DNA of 43,091 bases, from positions 1 through 43,091 of the forward strand of contig QCNI01000013.1 of NCBI GenBank assembly GCA_003213255.1, written 5' to 3'. The notes under the pieces were generated by a model. The model did not search any database. It was given only the letters and a program-made list of their open reading frames with translations, and had not been told where the DNA came from. The DNA comes from Prochlorococcus sp. AG-424-P16 (GTDB lineage Bacteria; Cyanobacteriota; Cyanobacteriia; PCC-6307; Cyanobiaceae). A program made the position numbers and the translations under genes. Of this stretch, positions 8,181 through 18,683 are shown one piece after another. Position 1 is the stretch's first letter; each line of letters begins with the position of its first letter.

Positions 8181-8567
8181 ATGGCCTTACCTAAGGATAT
8201 GCGTTTAAAAGGTCATAGGACCTTTAATTACATTCATAAAAATTCCATAACATATCATGGAAAATTAATGACATTTAAAGTTGCAAGATCTAATCCAGGT
8301 GTTCTCTTAACCCATAAACTCAAAAATACCTCAAATAAATTTAGGATTGCAATTGCTATTAGTAAGAAAGTTTCAAAAAAAGCTGTAGAAAGAAATAAAT
8401 TAAGAAGAATCCTGCAAGAGTGGTTATTAACAAACATTCAAAAAATTAATAACCACAAACCATATTGGTTACTTGTTAACCTTAAATTTGGGGATTTCTG
8501 CAATGATAAAAGTAAACTTTTGGAGGAATTTCAAAACTTAATGTTCAAATCTCGTCTAATCAAATGA
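8181..8567 (+). CDS. rnpA: Ribonuclease P protein component
   Basis: The 128-residue basic protein assists the RNase P RNA in 5' maturation of tRNAs. The hallmark RNR-type motif is visible as AIAISKKVSKKAVERNKLRRIL (about residues 56-77), and the N-terminus (LPKDMRLKGHRTFNYIHKNS) matches the family's 'L.....F..i...g' opening. The length is slightly above the usual 110-120. Its last four bases overlap the start of the PH-domain gene (ATGA), so the two are probably translationally coupled. rpmH lies 12 bp upstream. Confidence 0.95.
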   Translation: MALPKDMRLKGHRTFNYIHKNSITYHGKLMTFKVARSNPGVLLTHKLKNTSNKFRIAIAISKKVSKKAVERNKLRRILQEWLLTNIQKINNHKPYWLLVNLKFGDFCNDKSKLLEEFQNLMFKSRLIK

Positions 8568-8977
8568 TTAACATGAATGAAGAAATCTTTTATGAAGGTG
8601 GGCCCGCAAAAAGTGATTTAATTATAAATCTTCTTGCAGGTATAACTATTCTTGGATTACCATTTACTTTTGCCGCAATAGTTAGAGCATTGTGGTTGAG
8701 ATATAAAATTACAAACAAGAGAATTTCAATAGATGGAGGTTGGTTTGGTAAAAACAAAACACAAGTCTCATTAAGTAATATTGAAGAAATTAGATCTATT
8801 CCTAGGGGATTCGGATCATACGGTGATATGGTTCTCATCCTAAATGATGGATCAAAGGTTGAAATGAAATCGTTACCCCTATTTAGAGAAAAGCAAAAAT
8901 TTATCGAAGAAAATATAAACAAAAGATCACAAATCCCAAATCTCAAAGAAGTAGAAGGATTTGCTACTAAATCCTAA
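8564..8977 (+). CDS. Bacterial PH-domain (bPH2/YdbS-like) membrane protein
   Basis: The 137-residue protein has one or two membrane helices near residues 18-45 (INLLAGITILGLPFTFAAIVRALW), then a PH-like beta domain beginning YKITNKRISIDGGWFGK. The 'r.T..ri....G.f....~~i.l..i..i' layout is typical of bPH2 domains. It is translationally coupled to rnpA by a 4-bp ATGA overlap and lies 72 bp before yidC, a position common in cyanobacteria where other bacteria have yidD. The function is unknown. Its position suggests a link with membrane protein insertion, which is inference. Confidence 0.8.
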   Translation: MINMNEEIFYEGGPAKSDLIINLLAGITILGLPFTFAAIVRALWLRYKITNKRISIDGGWFGKNKTQVSLSNIEEIRSIPRGFGSYGDMVLILNDGSKVEMKSLPLFREKQKFIEENINKRSQIPNLKEVEGFATKS

Positions 8978-9049
8978 ATAAATTAATTACAAAAACCTTA
9001 TTTTCCTGTAAAATAAAATGTCTAATAAAATTACACTCTTTTTAATATC

Positions 9050-10192
9050 GTGATAGGGTTCATTTCTGAAAAATTACTTATCCCGATTCTAGATTTTTTC
9101 TACGGTTTAGTTCCTAGTTATGGTTTAGCGATTGTTGCATTAACAGTCGTAATTAGAATTGCACTTTTCCCTCTAAGCGCTGGCTCCATTAGAAGCGCAA
9201 GGAGGATGAAGATTGCCCAACCAGTAATGCAAAAAAGACAAGCAGAAATAAAATCTAAGTTTTCAGGTGATCCCAAGAAACAGCAAGAAGAACTTGGAAA
9301 ATTAATGAATGAGTTTGGAAGTCCCTTAGCAGGTTGCCTTCCTTTAATTGTACAAATGCCCGTTTTGTTCGCATTATTTGCAACTTTAAGAGGATCACCA
9401 TTCGCTGATGTCCCATACAACATAAATCTCAAGGTAGTTCCACAGGATCAAGTAGCAGCTATTGATCCAAAACCTTACAAATCTCCAAGACACTCTATAT
9501 TCATTACAGAAAAATCTCATTTTCCTGTAGTAGCCTCAATCCCCAGTGGAACAAAATTAGGAACAGAAGAATCTGTAAAAATAAATTTACAAACAACAAA
9601 CGGCAATAGCTATTCGGAAGTTTTATCCAAATATGATAATGGATCAAAATTTCTCCCCACTTGGTCCGTTTCTAAAGGTTCCGAAAATCTTAAAGTTTCT
9701 CAAGACGGTACAGTAACAGCAATTAAACCAGGGGATGCAACAATCGAGGCAAAAATCCCAGGTCTAGCTGCTAAAAGTGGTTTTCTTTTTATTAAAGCTC
9801 TTGGTCAAGTTGGGTTTTATGTAGATGGGGCAATTAATTGGGATATTGCAGCACTAGTTGGTGCCTTTGGATTAACCCTACTTCTTTCTCAAGTTCTATC
9901 TAGTCAAGGGATGCCTGCCAATCCACAGCAATCAACAGCGAACAAAATTACACCTGTAATGATTACTGGAATGTTTCTGTTTTTCCCACTACCAGCAGGA
10001 GTTTTACTATATATGGTTGTTGCTAATATATTTCAGGCATTTCAGACTTTCCTTCTTAATAAAGAAGCTCTTCCTGAGAATCTACAAAAAATTTTGGATC
10101 AACAATTATTGGCCAAAGATGCAGTAATAACAACTCCTGCTACAAATATCTCAGATAAAAGATTACCTTTTGAACCTAATAGTAAAAAATAG
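9050..10192 (+). CDS. yidC: Membrane protein insertase YidC (Oxa1/Alb3 family) with Ig-like insert
   Basis: The 380-residue protein starts at GTG. Helix 1 ([23 protein letters not shown]) contains the positively charged groove arginine ([10 protein letters not shown]). A cytoplasmic hairpin follows (about residues 45-85), then [18 protein letters not shown]. The C-terminal helices include [24 protein letters not shown], a standard Oxa1-family block. Between the second and third helices, about residues 163-248 form a beta-rich segment with [21 protein letters not shown], a bacterial Ig-like (BIG2) signature, predicted to face outside the cytoplasmic membrane (periplasm/thylakoid lumen). Role: insertion and folding of inner and thylakoid membrane proteins. 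ycf46 follows after 15 bp. Confidence 0.95.
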   Translation: MIGFISEKLLIPILDFFYGLVPSYGLAIVALTVVIRIALFPLSAGSIRSARRMKIAQPVMQKRQAEIKSKFSGDPKKQQEELGKLMNEFGSPLAGCLPLIVQMPVLFALFATLRGSPFADVPYNINLKVVPQDQVAAIDPKPYKSPRHSIFITEKSHFPVVASIPSGTKLGTEESVKINLQTTNGNSYSEVLSKYDNGSKFLPTWSVSKGSENLKVSQDGTVTAIKPGDATIEAKIPGLAAKSGFLFIKALGQVGFYVDGAINWDIAALVGAFGLTLLLSQVLSSQGMPANPQQSTANKITPVMITGMFLFFPLPAGVLLYMVVANIFQAFQTFLLNKEALPENLQKILDQQLLAKDAVITTPATNISDKRLPFEPNSKK

Positions 10193-10207
10193 TCTGAATC
10201 TTATATA

Positions 10208-11674
10208 ATGAATCCCTGGTGTGGAAATTTAGAATTACTCATAAAATCAAGAACCTCAATAATTTGGATTAGGACTAAAGAAGAGGAAAGATTAGAAAAA
10301 CTGGTTAACTTCTCTTGTGAAAAATTAAATATAAAAAGATTCGTTCGCTGGGATTGTGTAAGCGGCATAAAAGGATTAATAAATGAAGAAGGTAAATTTT
10401 CTAATAATCCGTTAGGAGTGCTGAACTGGATTAAAGAACAAAGTTCTGAAGTCTCTATAGTTTTATTATTAAAAGATTTCCACAAATTTTATGATGATCC
10501 ATCTATCAATAGAACTATTAAAGAACTATCTTCAGCACTAAAGAAAACTAGCCATAATTTAATTATTAGTTCTCATTTATTTCCATCATCAGAAGAACTG
10601 GATGAATTAATGGCAATTGTAAATCTACCTTTGCCTAATCAAAATGAATTGAAAAATCTAATAAAAAAAATTGCTATTAATACCAATTCAAATCTTGAGG
10701 AACAAGACTTAAATGAACTTTCTATAGCCTCAAGTGGACTTACCGAAATAAAAGTAAAGCAAGTCACTGCAAAGGCCCTTGCTCAAAGAGGAAAAATAAG
10801 TAAAGAGGATATTAAAGATATTCTTGAAGAGAAAAAACAAGTGATCGCAAGAAGTGAAATTTTAGAATTTTTCGAGGCTAAATCAAGTCAAGATGATATT
10901 GGTGGTTTAAATGTTTTAAAAGTTTGGCTTAATCAAAGATACAGAGCCTTTTCTAAAGAAGCTAGAGATTATGGATTACCTATTCCTAAGGGCGTCTTAC
11001 TCGTTGGAGCGCAAGGAACAGGGAAATCTCTTACCGCAAAATCAATTTCTAATAGTTGGTCAATGCCACTACTCAGGTTGGATGTTGGGAGACTGTTTTC
11101 TAGCCTCGTTGGTTCAAGCGAAGCAAGAACTAGAGAAACAATTTCAAGAGCTGAGGCAATGTCTCCGTGTATCTTGTGGATCGATGAAATAGACAAGGGC
11201 TTTGGTGGCGATGCTAGAAGTGATGGAGGGACAAGTCAGAGGGTTTTGGCGAGTTTGCTAACTTGGATGGCTGAAAAAGAATCCGCCGTATTTGTCATTG
11301 CTACCGCTAATGCTATAGATAAACTTCCTGCTGAATTATTAAGAAAAGGTAGGTTTGATGAGATATTTTTTCTTGATTTGCCAAATTCCGAAGAAAGATC
11401 CAGTATTCTGGATTTGCACCTAAAAAAAAGAAGACCAAGTTACAGTTTTCCTCTATCTACTATCGTCGATAGAACAGATGGATTCTCAGGGGCAGAACTT
11501 GAACAAGCAGTAATAGAGGGGATGCATATTTCATTCTCTGAAAATAGAGAGCTTATGGAAAAAGATTTAATAAAGGCAGTTTCTGAATTAGTTCCTTTAT
11601 CAAGAACTGCTAAAGAGCAAATTGATTTCCTAAAAGAATGGTCATCCACAGGGCGGGCCCGCTCTGCATCGTGA
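10208..11674 (+). CDS. ycf46: Ycf46-like AAA+ ATPase
   Basis: The 488-residue protein has an N-terminal non-ATPase half (residues 1-220) opening MNPWCGNLELLIKSRTSIIW, the typical Ycf46 start. An AAA module follows: Walker A GAQGTGKS at 267-274, Walker B region CILWIDEIDKG near 320-330, and an arginine-finger region in ELLRKGRFDEIF. Plastid and cyanobacterial Ycf46 is conserved but poorly understood; work in Synechocystis has linked it to inorganic-carbon use, but the mechanism is not settled. The gene follows yidC by 15 bp, and a 122-bp gap precedes serS. The C-terminal alpha-helical lid (DGFSGAELEQAV) is intact. Confidence 0.92.
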   Translation: MNPWCGNLELLIKSRTSIIWIRTKEEERLEKLVNFSCEKLNIKRFVRWDCVSGIKGLINEEGKFSNNPLGVLNWIKEQSSEVSIVLLLKDFHKFYDDPSINRTIKELSSALKKTSHNLIISSHLFPSSEELDELMAIVNLPLPNQNELKNLIKKIAINTNSNLEEQDLNELSIASSGLTEIKVKQVTAKALAQRGKISKEDIKDILEEKKQVIARSEILEFFEAKSSQDDIGGLNVLKVWLNQRYRAFSKEARDYGLPIPKGVLLVGAQGTGKSLTAKSISNSWSMPLLRLDVGRLFSSLVGSSEARTRETISRAEAMSPCILWIDEIDKGFGGDARSDGGTSQRVLASLLTWMAEKESAVFVIATANAIDKLPAELLRKGRFDEIFFLDLPNSEERSSILDLHLKKRRPSYSFPLSTIVDRTDGFSGAELEQAVIEGMHISFSENRELMEKDLIKAVSELVPLSRTAKEQIDFLKEWSSTGRARSAS

Positions 11675-11796
11675 AAAAATTTTAATTTTATAAAAATTCC
11701 ATAAGTCAGGAATCATTAATTTAGTTAATTTTTAATCAAAAAACCCAAATAATGAATTGAGATTAACTATCTTAATTAATGTAATAAAAAAAAAGA

Positions 11797-13074
11797 GTGT
11801 TAGATCAAAAATTAATAAGAGAAAACCCAACATTTGTTGAAAAAAATTTATCCTTAAGAGGAAAAGTTTACAAGATATCTCATATACACGAATTAACTTT
11901 AAAGAAAAAAGAAATTGACATAGAAATATCCAGTCTCCAATCTGAGAGTAAAAAATTAAGCAAATCAATTGGTCAAGTTATTGGAAAATCCCAAAATAAT
12001 AATTCACAAGAATTAAATGATTTAAAGAAAAAGGGAAACGAATATAGAATTAAAATTTCTGAACTCGAAGAGAAACAAAGAATAATAGACAAAGAAGTAG
12101 ATGATGAGATTTATAATTTGCCAAATTTTCCTAGCAAAGACGCGCCTATAGGGAAAGATGAAAGTGATAATTTACAACTAAAAACTTGGGGGGATCCTCT
12201 AATAAAAGAGAATATGAAATCACACTGGGAAATAGGAGAAAATCTTAATATTTTTGACTCTGTAAAATCAACTAAAATATCAAAAAGTCGTTTTATCACT
12301 CTTATAGGCAATGGTGCCAGATTAGAGAGAGCATTAATCAATTTTATGCTCGATATGCATACTAAAAATGGTTACTTGGAGTTAATGCCGCCAGCTTTAG
12401 TAAATACAGAAAGTCTTACCGGATCTGGTCAATTACCTAAATTTTCAAATGAAAGTTTTAAGTGCTCAAATGACGATTTATGGCTTTCTCCAACAGCTGA
12501 AGTTCCACTGACTGCTTTTCATAGAAACGAGCTTATTGATCCCAAGCAGTTACCTATTAAGTATGTTGCATACAGTCCATGCTTTAGGAGAGAAGCTGGC
12601 AGTTATGGAAGAGATACTAAAGGCTTAATAAGACTTCATCAATTTAATAAGGTTGAACTCTATTGGCTTTGTGATCCAAGTAAATCTATAGAGGCTCATA
12701 AAAAGATTACTTCTGATGCAGAAAGCATTTTAAAAACGCTCAATTTACCCTACAGATTAGTAGATATTTGTACTGGAGACTTAGGCTTTTCTTCTAGTAG
12801 AACTTTTGATCTTGAAGTTTGGCTTCCTAGTAGTAAATGTTATAGAGAAATTTCAAGTTGCAGTAATTGCCTTGACTTTCAAGCACGTAGATCATCAATA
12901 AGATCAAAAATTGACAAAAAAAATACATATTTACATACCTTAAATGGCAGTGGTCTTGCTATTGGAAGAACAATGGCAGCGATTCTTGAGAATGGCCAAC
13001 AAACAGATGGTAGCGTTAAGATTCCAGATGCTCTAGTTCCATATTTTGGATCAAATTTTTTAAAAACTGCTTAA
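11797..13074 (+). CDS. serS: Seryl-tRNA synthetase
   Basis: The 425-residue class II synthetase charges tRNA-Ser. The start is GTG giving [11 protein letters not shown], the standard SerRS opening. Residues about 30-105 form the two-stranded antiparallel coiled-coil arm that contacts the tRNA long variable arm. Class II motif 2 appears as [18 protein letters not shown] with LHQFNKVEL, and motif 3 as [32 protein letters not shown] is the serine-binding TAE region. The length is normal for the family. rseP starts 9 bp downstream, a tight same-strand pair. Confidence 0.97.
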   Translation: MLDQKLIRENPTFVEKNLSLRGKVYKISHIHELTLKKKEIDIEISSLQSESKKLSKSIGQVIGKSQNNNSQELNDLKKKGNEYRIKISELEEKQRIIDKEVDDEIYNLPNFPSKDAPIGKDESDNLQLKTWGDPLIKENMKSHWEIGENLNIFDSVKSTKISKSRFITLIGNGARLERALINFMLDMHTKNGYLELMPPALVNTESLTGSGQLPKFSNESFKCSNDDLWLSPTAEVPLTAFHRNELIDPKQLPIKYVAYSPCFRREAGSYGRDTKGLIRLHQFNKVELYWLCDPSKSIEAHKKITSDAESILKTLNLPYRLVDICTGDLGFSSSRTFDLEVWLPSSKCYREISSCSNCLDFQARRSSIRSKIDKKNTYLHTLNGSGLAIGRTMAAILENGQQTDGSVKIPDALVPYFGSNFLKTA

Positions 13075-13083
13075 TATAAAAAG

Positions 13084-14163
13084 ATGAATGTTTTAACCTC
13101 AATAACAGTACTTGGATTCCTCATATTTTTTCATGAGATGGGGCATTTTTTTGCGGCCATTTTACAAGGTATTTATGTTGATGGATTTTCTATTGGCTTT
13201 GGGCCCTCAATTATTCAAAAAAAATTTAGAGATATTACTTTTTCATTCAGAGCTTTTCCTCTTGGAGGCTTTGTATCTTTCCCTGATGAAGAACTAAATA
13301 ATATTGATCCTAAAGATCCAAATCTTTTAAAAAATAGGCCAATAATTCAAAGGGTTATTGTAATTTCCGCTGGAGTATTTGCAAACTTGATACTTGCTTA
13401 CTCAATCTTGATTATAAATGTAACTACTGTCGGTATTCCATTTGATCCAGAACCAGGCATTTTAGTTTTGGCTACTCAACCTGAGAAGGCTGCCTCTCTT
13501 GCTGGTTTAGAACCTGGGGATAAAATATTAGAAATCGAAACCAGTACTTTAGGAGTTGGGGATCAAGCCGTTTCCACTTTAGTTAAAGAGATTCAAAATT
13601 CATCAGAAGAACCAATTTCAATAAGAATTGAAAGGGATGGGACTTTCAAAGATTTAACTTTGGTACCAAAAAATATTGATGGGAAAGGAACAATAGGTGC
13701 TCAATTGCAACCGAATATAAGGAAAGAAACTAAAAAAACAAAAAACATTTACGAACTTTTTAAATACACTAATAATGAGTTTTCATCTCTTTTAGTAAAA
13801 ACAATTCAAGGCTATAAAGGTTTAATAACAAATTTCTCCTCAACAGCACAACAATTAAGTGGGCCAGTAAAAATTGTTGAAATTGGTGCTCAACTTTCAG
13901 AACAAGGAGGTACAGGAATATTATTATTTGCGGCTTTAATCTCTATTAATTTAGCAGTTCTCAATTCATTACCATTACCGCTACTTGATGGGGGACAACT
14001 TGTTTTCACTTTAATTGAGGGATTTAGGGGGAAACCTGTGCCCGTTAAAGTACAAATGGCTGTTACTCAATCAAGTTTTTTTCTTTTAGTTGGACTAAGT
14101 GTCCTTCTTATTATTAGGGATACAAGTCAACTTCTAATCGTGCAAAGATTGTTAAATCAATAA
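13084..14163 (+). CDS. rseP: Site-2 protease family zinc metalloprotease RseP/MtpP
   Basis: The 359-residue intramembrane protease has the zinc-binding HEMGH at residues 17-21 in the first helix and the third ligand in LPLPLLDGGQ near residue 300. A PDZ domain (about 115-195) carries the GLEPGDKILEIE signature. It cuts anti-sigma factors or signal-peptide remnants inside the membrane; the cyanobacterial substrate is not visible here. The gene starts 9 bp after serS. The length is shorter than E. coli RseP (450) because there is one PDZ domain, as in Gram-positive and cyanobacterial members. Confidence 0.93.
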   Translation: MNVLTSITVLGFLIFFHEMGHFFAAILQGIYVDGFSIGFGPSIIQKKFRDITFSFRAFPLGGFVSFPDEELNNIDPKDPNLLKNRPIIQRVIVISAGVFANLILAYSILIINVTTVGIPFDPEPGILVLATQPEKAASLAGLEPGDKILEIETSTLGVGDQAVSTLVKEIQNSSEEPISIRIERDGTFKDLTLVPKNIDGKGTIGAQLQPNIRKETKKTKNIYELFKYTNNEFSSLLVKTIQGYKGLITNFSSTAQQLSGPVKIVEIGAQLSEQGGTGILLFAALISINLAVLNSLPLPLLDGGQLVFTLIEGFRGKPVPVKVQMAVTQSSFFLLVGLSVLLIIRDTSQLLIVQRLLNQ

Positions 14164-14226
14164 ATTAATTTCAAAAATTGTTAGGCAAGCTGTTAAGATA
14201 TGTAATAGTTTTTAAAATTTTCTTAG

Positions 14227-14529
14227 ATGGCTAAAAAGTCCATGATTGCGAGAGAGGTTAAACGCAAGAAGCTTGTGAAGAAATATGCTGCCAAGAGGAA
14301 ATCATTATTAGATGAATTTAATGCCGCCAAAGATCCAATGGAAAGATTAGAAATACATAGAAAGATTCAAGGTCTCCCAAGAAACTCTGCACCTAACAGA
14401 GTTAGGAATAGATGTTGGGCTACTGGAAAACCAAGAGGTGTTTATAGAGATTTTGGTCTATGCAGGAACCAGTTGAGACAAAGAGCTCATAATGGAGAAC
14501 TTCCTGGAGTAGTTAAATCAAGTTGGTAG
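14227..14529 (+). CDS. rpsN: 30S ribosomal protein S14
   Basis: The 100-residue basic protein opens [20 protein letters not shown] and ends [11 protein letters not shown], the standard long-type S14. The zinc-binding CxxC pairs of the short type are absent, and the conserved [22 protein letters not shown] segment is present. It assembles into the 30S head next to the A site. It is separated from rseP by 63 bp and from pnp by 183 bp, so it may have its own promoter. Confidence 0.97.
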   Translation: MAKKSMIAREVKRKKLVKKYAAKRKSLLDEFNAAKDPMERLEIHRKIQGLPRNSAPNRVRNRCWATGKPRGVYRDFGLCRNQLRQRAHNGELPGVVKSSW

Positions 14530-14649
14530 TAAAAGTTTTTTAAATATTGTATTTTTCTGGGAAAGTGACAATTTATTTGGATTAAGTTTGTTTTGAATAA
14601 AGCTTATTTATAGAACAATTTTTATAAATTTTACAGCTTATATAAATAA

Positions 14650-14674
14650 TTGACTCAATATGTCCCTATAAAAT
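14650..14674 (+). promoter_or_regulatory. pnp: Candidate promoter elements in the rpsN-pnp intergenic region
   Basis: The 183-bp gap before pnp contains TTGACT (14650-14655) and a TATAAAAT box (14667-14674). The spacing between them is only 11 bp, too short for a canonical sigma-70 pair. The TATAAAAT could act as a stand-alone -10 element, as is common in AT-rich cyanobacteria. The long leader to the GTG start could be a site for post-transcriptional control; no strong hairpin was recognised. Confidence 0.25.
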
Positions 14675-14712
14675 GTAAGAATAAATTATGTATAGATTTA
14701 TAATTTAAAAAA

Positions 14713-16878
14713 GTGGAAGGACAAAATAAGTCGATCACGTTTGACGGACGAGAGATACGACTAACTACAGGACTATATGCTCCTCAAGCAAATGGATCAG
14801 TAATGATTGAATGTGGAGACACATCTTTATTAGTTACAGCGACAAAAACTGCTAAAAAGGAAGTCGGTGACTTCCTACCTCTAATATGTGATTACGAGGA
14901 AAAACTTTATGCTGCGGGAAGAATTCCAGGTGGTTTCATGAGAAGAGAAGGTCGTCCTCCGGAAAGGGCCACTCTAATCTCAAGATTAATTGATAGACCA
15001 ATGAGGCCTCTGTTCCCCTCATGGATGAGAGATGAAATCCAAATTGTTGCATCTTGCCTTTCTCTTGATGAAAGGGTACCTGCTGACGTATTAGCTGTTA
15101 CTGGAGCATCAATAGCAACTCTTATTGGAGAAATACCTTTCTATGGTCCAATGGCTGCAGTTAGAGTAGGACTTATAGGTGATGATTTCATTTTAAATCC
15201 TAGCTATAGAGAAATAGAGAAAGGGGATCTAGATATAGTTGTAGCTGGTTCACCCGATGGTATTGTAATGATCGAGGCAGGAGCTAACCAACTATCTGAG
15301 CAAGATACAATAGAAGCGATTGATTTTGGTTATGAAGCAGTTACTGAACTAATCAAGTCTCAAGAAGATTTACTTAAAGATTTAGGAATAAAGCAGATTA
15401 AGCCATCAGAACCTGAAGAGGATAAAACATTACCAACCTTTTTAGAAAAAAATTGTACAAAATCAATAGAGCTGGTTTTGAAGAAATTTGATCTGTCAAA
15501 AGATGAAAGGGATCTTGAACTGGAAAAAATAAAGATTGATGCTCAAGAAAAAATCGACTCTTTAAAAGATGACAATCAAGTAAAAGTCCTAACCTCGGAA
15601 AACGAAAAATTAATTCATTCAGACTTTAAAAAACTTACTAAAAAATTAATGAGGTCGCAAATCATTAATGATGGAAAAAGGGTTGATGGTAGAGAGCTTG
15701 ATGAGGTTAGACGAATTACTGCATCAGCTGGAATTCTTCCTAAGAGAGTTCATGGATCTGCATTATTTCAAAGGGGGTTAACTCAAGTTTTATCCACAAC
15801 TACTCTCGGTACTCCGAGTGATGCCCAAGAAATGGATGATTTAAATCCAAGTACAGAGAAAACATATCTGCATCACTATAATTTTCCACCATATTCAGTT
15901 GGAGAAACAAGACCAATGAGGACCCCGGGGAGAAGAGAAATTGGTCATGGAGCATTAGCAGAAAGAGCCATAATCCCTGTACTCCCTGGGAAGGAGACAT
16001 TCCCTTATGTACTTAGAGTGGTAAGTGAAGTCTTAAGTTCTAATGGATCAACTTCAATGGGGTCTGTATGTGGAAGTACTCTCTCACTTTTAGATGCTGG
16101 TGTACCACTTAAAGCACCTGTTAGTGGAACTGCCATGGGTCTTATAAAAGAAGGTAAAGAAGTAAGAATTCTTACAGACATTCAGGGTATAGAGGATTTT
16201 CTTGGAGATATGGATTTCAAAGTTGCTGGCACTGATAAGGGAATAACTGCATTACAAATGGATATGAAAATCACTGGATTAACAGTGTCTATTATTTCTG
16301 ATGCAATTAAAAAAGCTCGTCCTGCGAGGATACATATTTTAGAAAAAATGCAAGATGCAATTGATAAGCCTCAAGAATCATTGTCCCCACATGCACCGAG
16401 GCTCTTAAGTTTTAGAATTGACCCAGAACTTATAGGAACCGTAATTGGACCTGGAGGCAGGACTATTAAAGGCATCACAGAGAGAACTAATACAAAAATT
16501 GATATTGAAGATGGTGGTATTGTGACTATTGCCTCCCATGATGGAGCCGCAGCGGAAGAAGCTCAAAAAATCATAGAGGGATTAACTAGAAAAGTGCATG
16601 AAGGTGAAATCTTCTCTGGTGTAGTAACCAGGATTATACCCATAGGCGCCTTTGTTGAAATACTTCCAGGTAAAGAAGGGATGGTTCACATTTCACAATT
16701 GTCAGAAGCAAGAGTTGAAAGAGTAGAAGATGTTGTAAGGCAAGGAGATGAGGTTGCTGTTAGGGTTCGTGAAATTGATAGCAGAGGTAGGATAAATCTT
16801 ACTCTTAGGGGCGTTGCTCAAAATGGGGGCATGTCGTATCCAGAACCAACACCAACCCCTGTGGCTCCTCTTAATTAA
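14713..16878 (+). CDS. pnp: Polyribonucleotide nucleotidyltransferase (PNPase)
   Basis: The 721-residue phosphorolytic 3'-5' exoribonuclease starts at GTG ([17 protein letters not shown]). Order of domains: RNase PH-1 (about 1-210), helical linker (to about 310), RNase PH-2 (about 315-545) with [20 protein letters not shown] and the active-site [19 protein letters not shown] region, KH with the [10 protein letters not shown] loop (about 577-586), and S1 (about 635-705) with [15 protein letters not shown]. All domains are present at the expected length. It trims and tails mRNA in the cytoplasm. Its last four bases overlap the 3' end of the convergent cysQ gene. Confidence 0.97.
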   Translation: MEGQNKSITFDGREIRLTTGLYAPQANGSVMIECGDTSLLVTATKTAKKEVGDFLPLICDYEEKLYAAGRIPGGFMRREGRPPERATLISRLIDRPMRPLFPSWMRDEIQIVASCLSLDERVPADVLAVTGASIATLIGEIPFYGPMAAVRVGLIGDDFILNPSYREIEKGDLDIVVAGSPDGIVMIEAGANQLSEQDTIEAIDFGYEAVTELIKSQEDLLKDLGIKQIKPSEPEEDKTLPTFLEKNCTKSIELVLKKFDLSKDERDLELEKIKIDAQEKIDSLKDDNQVKVLTSENEKLIHSDFKKLTKKLMRSQIINDGKRVDGRELDEVRRITASAGILPKRVHGSALFQRGLTQVLSTTTLGTPSDAQEMDDLNPSTEKTYLHHYNFPPYSVGETRPMRTPGRREIGHGALAERAIIPVLPGKETFPYVLRVVSEVLSSNGSTSMGSVCGSTLSLLDAGVPLKAPVSGTAMGLIKEGKEVRILTDIQGIEDFLGDMDFKVAGTDKGITALQMDMKITGLTVSIISDAIKKARPARIHILEKMQDAIDKPQESLSPHAPRLLSFRIDPELIGTVIGPGGRTIKGITERTNTKIDIEDGGIVTIASHDGAAAEEAQKIIEGLTRKVHEGEIFSGVVTRIIPIGAFVEILPGKEGMVHISQLSEARVERVEDVVRQGDEVAVRVREIDSRGRINLTLRGVAQNGGMSYPEPTPTPVAPLN

Positions 16879-17786
16879 GAAGAAATTGGGAATAAATCAA
16901 ATTTCATAATAATCTCCTTAATCTCCTTACATTTACTTTCATGAGTCTTAGAATTATTTGAGGCAATGATTATATCCCCTTGTTCAAAGTTTTTTTTGCA
17001 ATAAATAAGCTTTTCATTATTTAAGTTTGTTATTGCACCTCCCGCAGCTCTTAAAATTGCTTCTGGTGCTGCAAAGTCCCAATCCTTAGGACAACCTTTC
17101 CCTGGAATGCTTAGGGTTATATAAATATCACTTTCACCTCTAAGAATCGAAGCTATTTTGCATCCAATACTTCCCATAGTAATCCTTTTCTTAAAATCAA
17201 TTCTTTCAATTAATTTTTCTAGAGATTGATTTCTATGATTTTTGCTGGAAACTAGAGTCATTTGGCATAATTTTTTGTTTTTGGAAATATTAATTATTTT
17301 CTGAGATCCATCACTTTTCTCACACCAAAGTTTTTTTCCATCAGTAATCCATAATTCGTCTTTTTCTGGAATAAGTACAACTCCAATCAATGGTCTTTTT
17401 TTATAATTTAGAGCTAAATGCATTGCATAGTTTTCAGTACCTTGAATAAAATCTTTTGTACCATCAAGAGGATCAATTACCCATAACCATTCTGGGCAAG
17501 AATTAGATATGTGATTTTCAGGGCTCAACTTAACATTCTCTTCACTCAAAATACCCCAATCAAAATTTGGATATTTTTGATTAATTCTTTGAATTATTAA
17601 CTCATTTACTTTTAAATCAGCTAATGTAACTGGATCCTCATTACTTTTTGTTTTTATAATATTTTTCTTTTCTTCAAAATTCTTTATTTCTTTAGCGTAA
17701 TAAAGCATGATTTTAGATGCTTCCCAGCTGAAATTCCTCAAATCATCGATAAGATTATGGATATCTAGCCCTAATGGAATTTTCAC
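16875..17786 (-). CDS. cysQ: 3'(2'),5'-bisphosphate nucleotidase (CysQ, inositol monophosphatase superfamily)
   Basis: The 303-residue enzyme has the IMPase metal motifs [15 protein letters not shown] and [15 protein letters not shown]. CysQ removes the 3' phosphate of PAP, a by-product of sulfate assimilation and sulfotransfer. The frame stays open far upstream to 18290, but that extension runs antisense through rsmI and is not protein-like. The GTG at 17786 (giving [18 protein letters not shown]) fits the usual N-terminus. This start is 7 bp from the rsmI ATG, in head-to-head orientation. A histidinol-phosphatase or inositol-phosphatase role is a less likely alternative. Confidence 0.88.
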   Translation of the reverse strand: MKIPLGLDIHNLIDDLRNFSWEASKIMLYYAKEIKNFEEKKNIIKTKSNEDPVTLADLKVNELIIQRINQKYPNFDWGILSEENVKLSPENHISNSCPEWLWVIDPLDGTKDFIQGTENYAMHLALNYKKRPLIGVVLIPEKDELWITDGKKLWCEKSDGSQKIINISKNKKLCQMTLVSSKNHRNQSLEKLIERIDFKKRITMGSIGCKIASILRGESDIYITLSIPGKGCPKDWDFAAPEAILRAAGGAITNLNNEKLIYCKKNFEQGDIIIASNNSKTHESKCKEIKEIIMKFDLFPISS

Positions 17787-17793
17787 TAGAATT

Positions 17794-18657
17794 ATGAATA
17801 TTAATCTTTCATTATCCCATAGAGGTGATGAACCCGAAAAAAGTGTTTTATATATAGTGGGAACACCAATAGGGAATTTCAATGATATTTCTGCAAGAGC
17901 ACTAAATATTCTAAAAAATGTTTCTTTAATTGCTTGTGAAGACACAAGACAGACAAAGAAACTCATGAATAAATTTGAAATTAAAAATAAATTAATAAGT
18001 TTTAATAAAAATAATGGCTTTGAAAAAATTTCGGGAATTATTAATGATCTTAAAATTGGAAAATCCATTGCACTTGTTAGCGATGCAGGCATGCCGGGAA
18101 TTTGTGACCCAGGGGAAGAGCTTGTAAAAAGCGCAAGATTAAATAAATTTGATGTAATTTGTATTCCAGGGGCTTGTGCTCTAATAACTGCACTAGTAGC
18201 AAGCGGTATGCCTTCCTCAAGTTTTGTTTTCAATGGTTTTCTCCCAAAAAAAAAGAAGAATAGAGAGCAAGTTCTTCTAGAAATTACCAAACAAGAAAAA
18301 ACTACTGTCTTATTTGAATCTCCCCATAGACTTAAAAAACTATTAAATGAATTAAAAGATTATTGCGGTGGCGAAAGAGAAATCCAAGTATTTAGAGAAT
18401 TAACAAAAAAATATGAAGAGCAGATAGGGAATAATGTAGATATGGTGATAAATTTTTTTGGAGAAAAGGAAGTAATTGGTGAAATAACGGTTGTCATAAA
18501 GGGTATTAACAAAAAACAAAAATTAAATTTTGATGAATTTCAAATAAGAAGTGAACTAAAGGAGTTAATTAATGCTGGATTAACTCTTTCAGCAGCTTCA
18601 AAATATATCGCTAAAAAGAATAACCTCACCAAAAGTGAAATTTATAGTTTGTATTAA
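17794..18657 (+). CDS. rsmI: 16S rRNA 2'-O-methyltransferase RsmI (cytidine 1402)
   Basis: The 287-residue SAM-dependent methyltransferase has the tetrapyrrole-methylase fold. Motifs: YIVGTPIGNFNDISARAL near residue 20, ACEDTRQTKKL, VSDAGMPGICDPG, and ASGMPSSSFVFNGFLPKK, which together define RsmI. I chose the ATG at 17794 (MNINLSLSHRGDEP) because upstream codons in the frame, back to 17707, run antisense through the start of cysQ. It methylates the ribose of C1402 in the decoding centre. The downstream small membrane gene begins 26 bp later. Confidence 0.93.
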   Translation: MNINLSLSHRGDEPEKSVLYIVGTPIGNFNDISARALNILKNVSLIACEDTRQTKKLMNKFEIKNKLISFNKNNGFEKISGIINDLKIGKSIALVSDAGMPGICDPGEELVKSARLNKFDVICIPGACALITALVASGMPSSSFVFNGFLPKKKKNREQVLLEITKQEKTTVLFESPHRLKKLLNELKDYCGGEREIQVFRELTKKYEEQIGNNVDMVINFFGEKEVIGEITVVIKGINKKQKLNFDEFQIRSELKELINAGLTLSAASKYIAKKNNLTKSEIYSLY

Positions 18658-18683
18658 ATATCCAAAATATTTATAATATAGAT

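Noticed and set aside
17707..17793. Upstream extension of rsmI (29 more residues)
   Set aside because: It would run antisense into the cysQ start, and RsmI homologues begin close to the VGTPIGN motif, fitting the ATG at 17794.
17787..18290. Upstream extension of cysQ to a 471-residue protein
   Set aside because: The extension runs antisense through rsmI and its translation has no cysQ-like features; the start was set at the GTG at 17786.
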